Of a DNA stretch of 6,956 nt, positions 5,272 through 6,956 are shown piece by piece. Origin of the DNA: JBFJWU01 sp041623475 [NCBI: bacterium] (lineage in GTDB: Bacteria; J088); the NCBI GenBank assembly GCA_041623475.1, contig JBFJWU010000185.1, positions 1 through 6,956 of the forward strand, read 5' to 3'. Position 1 is the first letter of the stretch; the number at the start of each line of letters is the position of its first letter. The notes below the pieces were generated by a model. It saw only the letters and a program-made list of their open reading frames with translations. It was not told the origin of the DNA and did no database searches. The position numbers and the translations under genes were made by a program.

Positions 5272-6264
5272 ATGAAAACACCCTCCGTGAGGTCGGTCGC
5301 CGAGTGGAAGGCCTTTTTCACCCGGCACAAGCGGCGTCTACGCGCCGTTGCTTTTTTCATGGTTGGGTGGGCCGTGGCAATGACGCTGAACAACCGTCGG
5401 GCGGCAGAATATTGGAACCAGATGCCTCCGGCACCGCCGCCTGTTGTCGACCGGGCGGACGACCAGCGGGTGTCCCGGGTGTCCTTTGACCAGTACCAGG
5501 TGATCATGGACCGCAACCTTTTTGATGTCAGCGTCGATCGCACCGAGCCACCACCGCCGCCCGAGCCGGAAACGAAACCGGTCGAGGTCGTCGAGGACAA
5601 ACCGCTGGACAAAAGCCCGTTGCCCGCCGAGGTAATCGGGACCCTGGCGGGGCCGGATCGTTACTCGGCTGCCCTGATCATGGACAAACGCAGCAAGAAG
5701 ACCGAGCTGTACTTTGTCGGCGACAACCTGTTTGGCCAGGCGACAATCCTCAAGATTAACCGGCGGCAGGTCGTCGTCCTGCGCGGTAATAAGCAGGAGA
5801 TGCTGGAAATCGCCGAAGACGCGGCGGCGAGCAACAAGGGCGGCGGTCGCAAGGGCCGGGACCGTGAAGAGGGCCGGACCACGGTCGAGGACATCATCGA
5901 AACAAAAAGTGACGATACTGAACTGGTTGTCGACGAGGTCGGCGAAGGTGATTTCGTAATTGACAAGGAAAGCTTTGAATCGGTCCTGTCTGACATGGGT
6001 TCGTTGTTGACACAGGCCCGTGTCGTGCCCAATTTCAAACAGGGCAAGATCAGCGGATACAAGATTTTTGCGATCAAATCGGGCAGTGTCTTCGAGCAGA
6101 TTGGCTTGAAGAACGGCGACGTGATCCACAGCGTTAACGAAGTCGATGTTGATACGCCGGAAAAGGCGTTGCAGTTGTTTCAGCAGTTGAAAGCCGAAAC
6201 AAATTTTGCGCTGGATATCGAGCGCAATGGCAGCACCCAATCGTTCAGCTATCGGCTGCAGTAA
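5272..6264 (+). CDS. gspC: Type II secretion system protein GspC (inner-membrane clamp with PDZ-like domain)
   Basis: GspC spans the inner membrane and links the inner-membrane platform to the secretin GspD through its periplasmic HR domain. Over 330 residues the layout is: a short basic cytoplasmic tail (1-24); one membrane helix (about 25-39, AVAFFMVGWAVAMTL); a proline-rich linker (92-100); the HR domain (about 116-181, LPAEVIGTLAGPDRYSAALI then ELYFVGDNLFGQATILKI and VVVLRG); a long charged, glycine-containing linker (about 182-248); and a C-terminal PDZ-like domain (about 250-330, GYKIFAIKSGSVFEQIGLKNGDVI). ATG 5272 is chosen because AAGGA (5263-5267) precedes it closely and the basic-then-hydrophobic N-terminus fits GspC; an upstream in-frame GTG at 5194 would add an unlikely 26-residue leader. 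gspD follows after 24 bases, so the two form an operon. Confidence 0.93.
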   Translation: MKTPSVRSVAEWKAFFTRHKRRLRAVAFFMVGWAVAMTLNNRRAAEYWNQMPPAPPPVVDRADDQRVSRVSFDQYQVIMDRNLFDVSVDRTEPPPPPEPETKPVEVVEDKPLDKSPLPAEVIGTLAGPDRYSAALIMDKRSKKTELYFVGDNLFGQATILKINRRQVVVLRGNKQEMLEIAEDAAASNKGGGRKGRDREEGRTTVEDIIETKSDDTELVVDEVGEGDFVIDKESFESVLSDMGSLLTQARVVPNFKQGKISGYKIFAIKSGSVFEQIGLKNGDVIHSVNEVDVDTPEKALQLFQQLKAETNFALDIERNGSTQSFSYRLQ

Positions 6265-6288
6265 AAAAGTATTGGGAAAGGACGTAGC

Positions 6289-6956
6289 GTGGCGACAACA
6301 ATGAAACGGCGGCCCGGACTGGCCAGGGTTCTTGCCCTGGGGGTTGCCTTTGCACAAATCGCACCTGGCACGGTTGCCATTGCGGAAGACGAAATGGTGA
6401 CATTGGATTTCCGCAATGTGGAAATCAGTGAATTCATCAAAACCGTGTCCAAGATCACCAATCGTAACTTCCTGATCGACCAGTCCGTTCGGGGAACGAT
6501 TACGATCCTGGGACCGGAACCTGTGCCGATTTCGGAAATCTGGCGAGTTTTCCATTCCGTCCTGGAAGTCAAACAGCTGGCCGTCGTCAAGGTTGGCAGC
6601 CTGTACAAGATTATCCAGCGCCGTGATGCCAAGGGCAGCACAATTCCTGTCGTTGTCGGCCGCGATCCTGTGTACTTCAGTGAAGAACCGATCATCCAGA
6701 TCGTGCCGCTGGAGTTTTTCGAGGCGAAGGAAGCCAAGGGCTTCCTGGACAAATTTGTCGGCAAGGATGCACAGATCTTTGAGATCGCGGCCACCAACAA
6801 CCTGGTCATCGTTGAAGCCGCCAATAACATTGTCAAGCTGTTGAAGCTGATTAATGAACTGGATCGTCCCGAAGATGACGATGTCATCGAAATTGTCAAG
6901 CTGGAGTACATGTCGGCGGATTCGGCGGCCAAGCTGCTCAAGGAAATTGGCTCGTC
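6289..6956 (+). CDS. gspD: Type II secretion system secretin GspD, N-terminal 222 residues; 3' end outside window
   Basis: GspD forms the outer-membrane channel through which folded proteins leave the periplasm. The visible part has a signal peptide (basic MKRRPGLAR, hydrophobic core, probable cleavage after AIA at residue 32), the N0 domain (about 36-110: VTLDFRNVEISEFIKTVSKIT, then FLIDQSVRGTITILGP) that contacts GspC HR, the N1 domain (about 134-192, ending in NNLVIVEAANNIVKLLKLINELD), and the start of N2 (IEIVKLEYMSADSAAKLLKEI). The beta-barrel and pilotin-binding ends lie beyond the right edge. GTG 6289 is preferred over ATG 6301 because AAAGGA (6277-6282) is 6 bases before the GTG and 18 before the ATG; either start keeps a plausible signal peptide. 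The gene is 24 bases downstream of gspC. Confidence 0.95.
   Translation, partial: MATTMKRRPGLARVLALGVAFAQIAPGTVAIAEDEMVTLDFRNVEISEFIKTVSKITNRNFLIDQSVRGTITILGPEPVPISEIWRVFHSVLEVKQLAVVKVGSLYKIIQRRDAKGSTIPVVVGRDPVYFSEEPIIQIVPLEFFEAKEAKGFLDKFVGKDAQIFEIAATNNLVIVEAANNIVKLLKLINELDRPEDDDVIEIVKLEYMSADSAAKLLKEIGS

Noticed and set aside
5338-6555. A 405-codon minus-strand open frame antisense to gspC and the start of gspD
   Set aside because: It crosses two well-supported sense genes and their ribosome-binding sites, and its product has no recognisable motif.

Overview
This 6,956-base window is gene-dense, GC-rich bacterial chromosome. It carries seven protein-coding genes, two of them cut by the window edges. 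I saw no rRNA, tRNA, CRISPR array, insertion sequence or phage gene. The type II secretion genes (gspC, gspD) show a diderm (Gram-negative-type) bacterium. The divergent GspC with a long charged linker, together with a bacterial PolX and a zinc-type HemB, would fit a deltaproteobacterial-type lineage, but that placement is a weak inference.

Layout from left to right. Bases 1-441 (minus) hold the N-terminal 147 codons of hemB (porphobilinogen synthase). A 131-base divergent spacer contains two copies of the odd-length palindrome CCTGWCAGG. Bases 573-1403 (plus) encode a classical short-chain dehydrogenase/reductase (SDR) of unknown substrate. Its stop codon lies in the loop of a perfect 14-bp hairpin whose T-tract is on the minus strand, so the hairpin serves as the terminator of the convergent transcript. 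That transcript runs leftward from about 3232 and contains a medium-chain (MDR) oxidoreductase resembling crotonyl-CoA carboxylase/reductase (1973-3130), followed after 32 bases by purE (1458-1940). Its roughly 100-base leader can form hairpins. Upstream on the same strand is polX (3329-5065), a DNA polymerase X with a C-terminal PHP nuclease domain and all expected metal ligands. A 206-base divergent spacer with an 8-bp inverted repeat separates polX from a rightward type II secretion operon that begins with gspC (5272-6264) and gspD (6289 onward, running off the right edge).

How the genes work together. gspC and gspD encode partner proteins of one machine: the inner-membrane link and the outer-membrane secretin. 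The MDR gene and purE look co-transcribed and share a strong terminator, although their known chemistries belong to different pathways (CoA-ester reduction or carboxylation, and purine synthesis). Most of the rest is housekeeping. I found no convincing new multi-gene system. The points most worth checking are the Ccr-like enzyme with apparent conservative substitutions at the CO2-pocket positions, the paired palindromes between hemB and the SDR gene, and the terminator built into the SDR 3' end.
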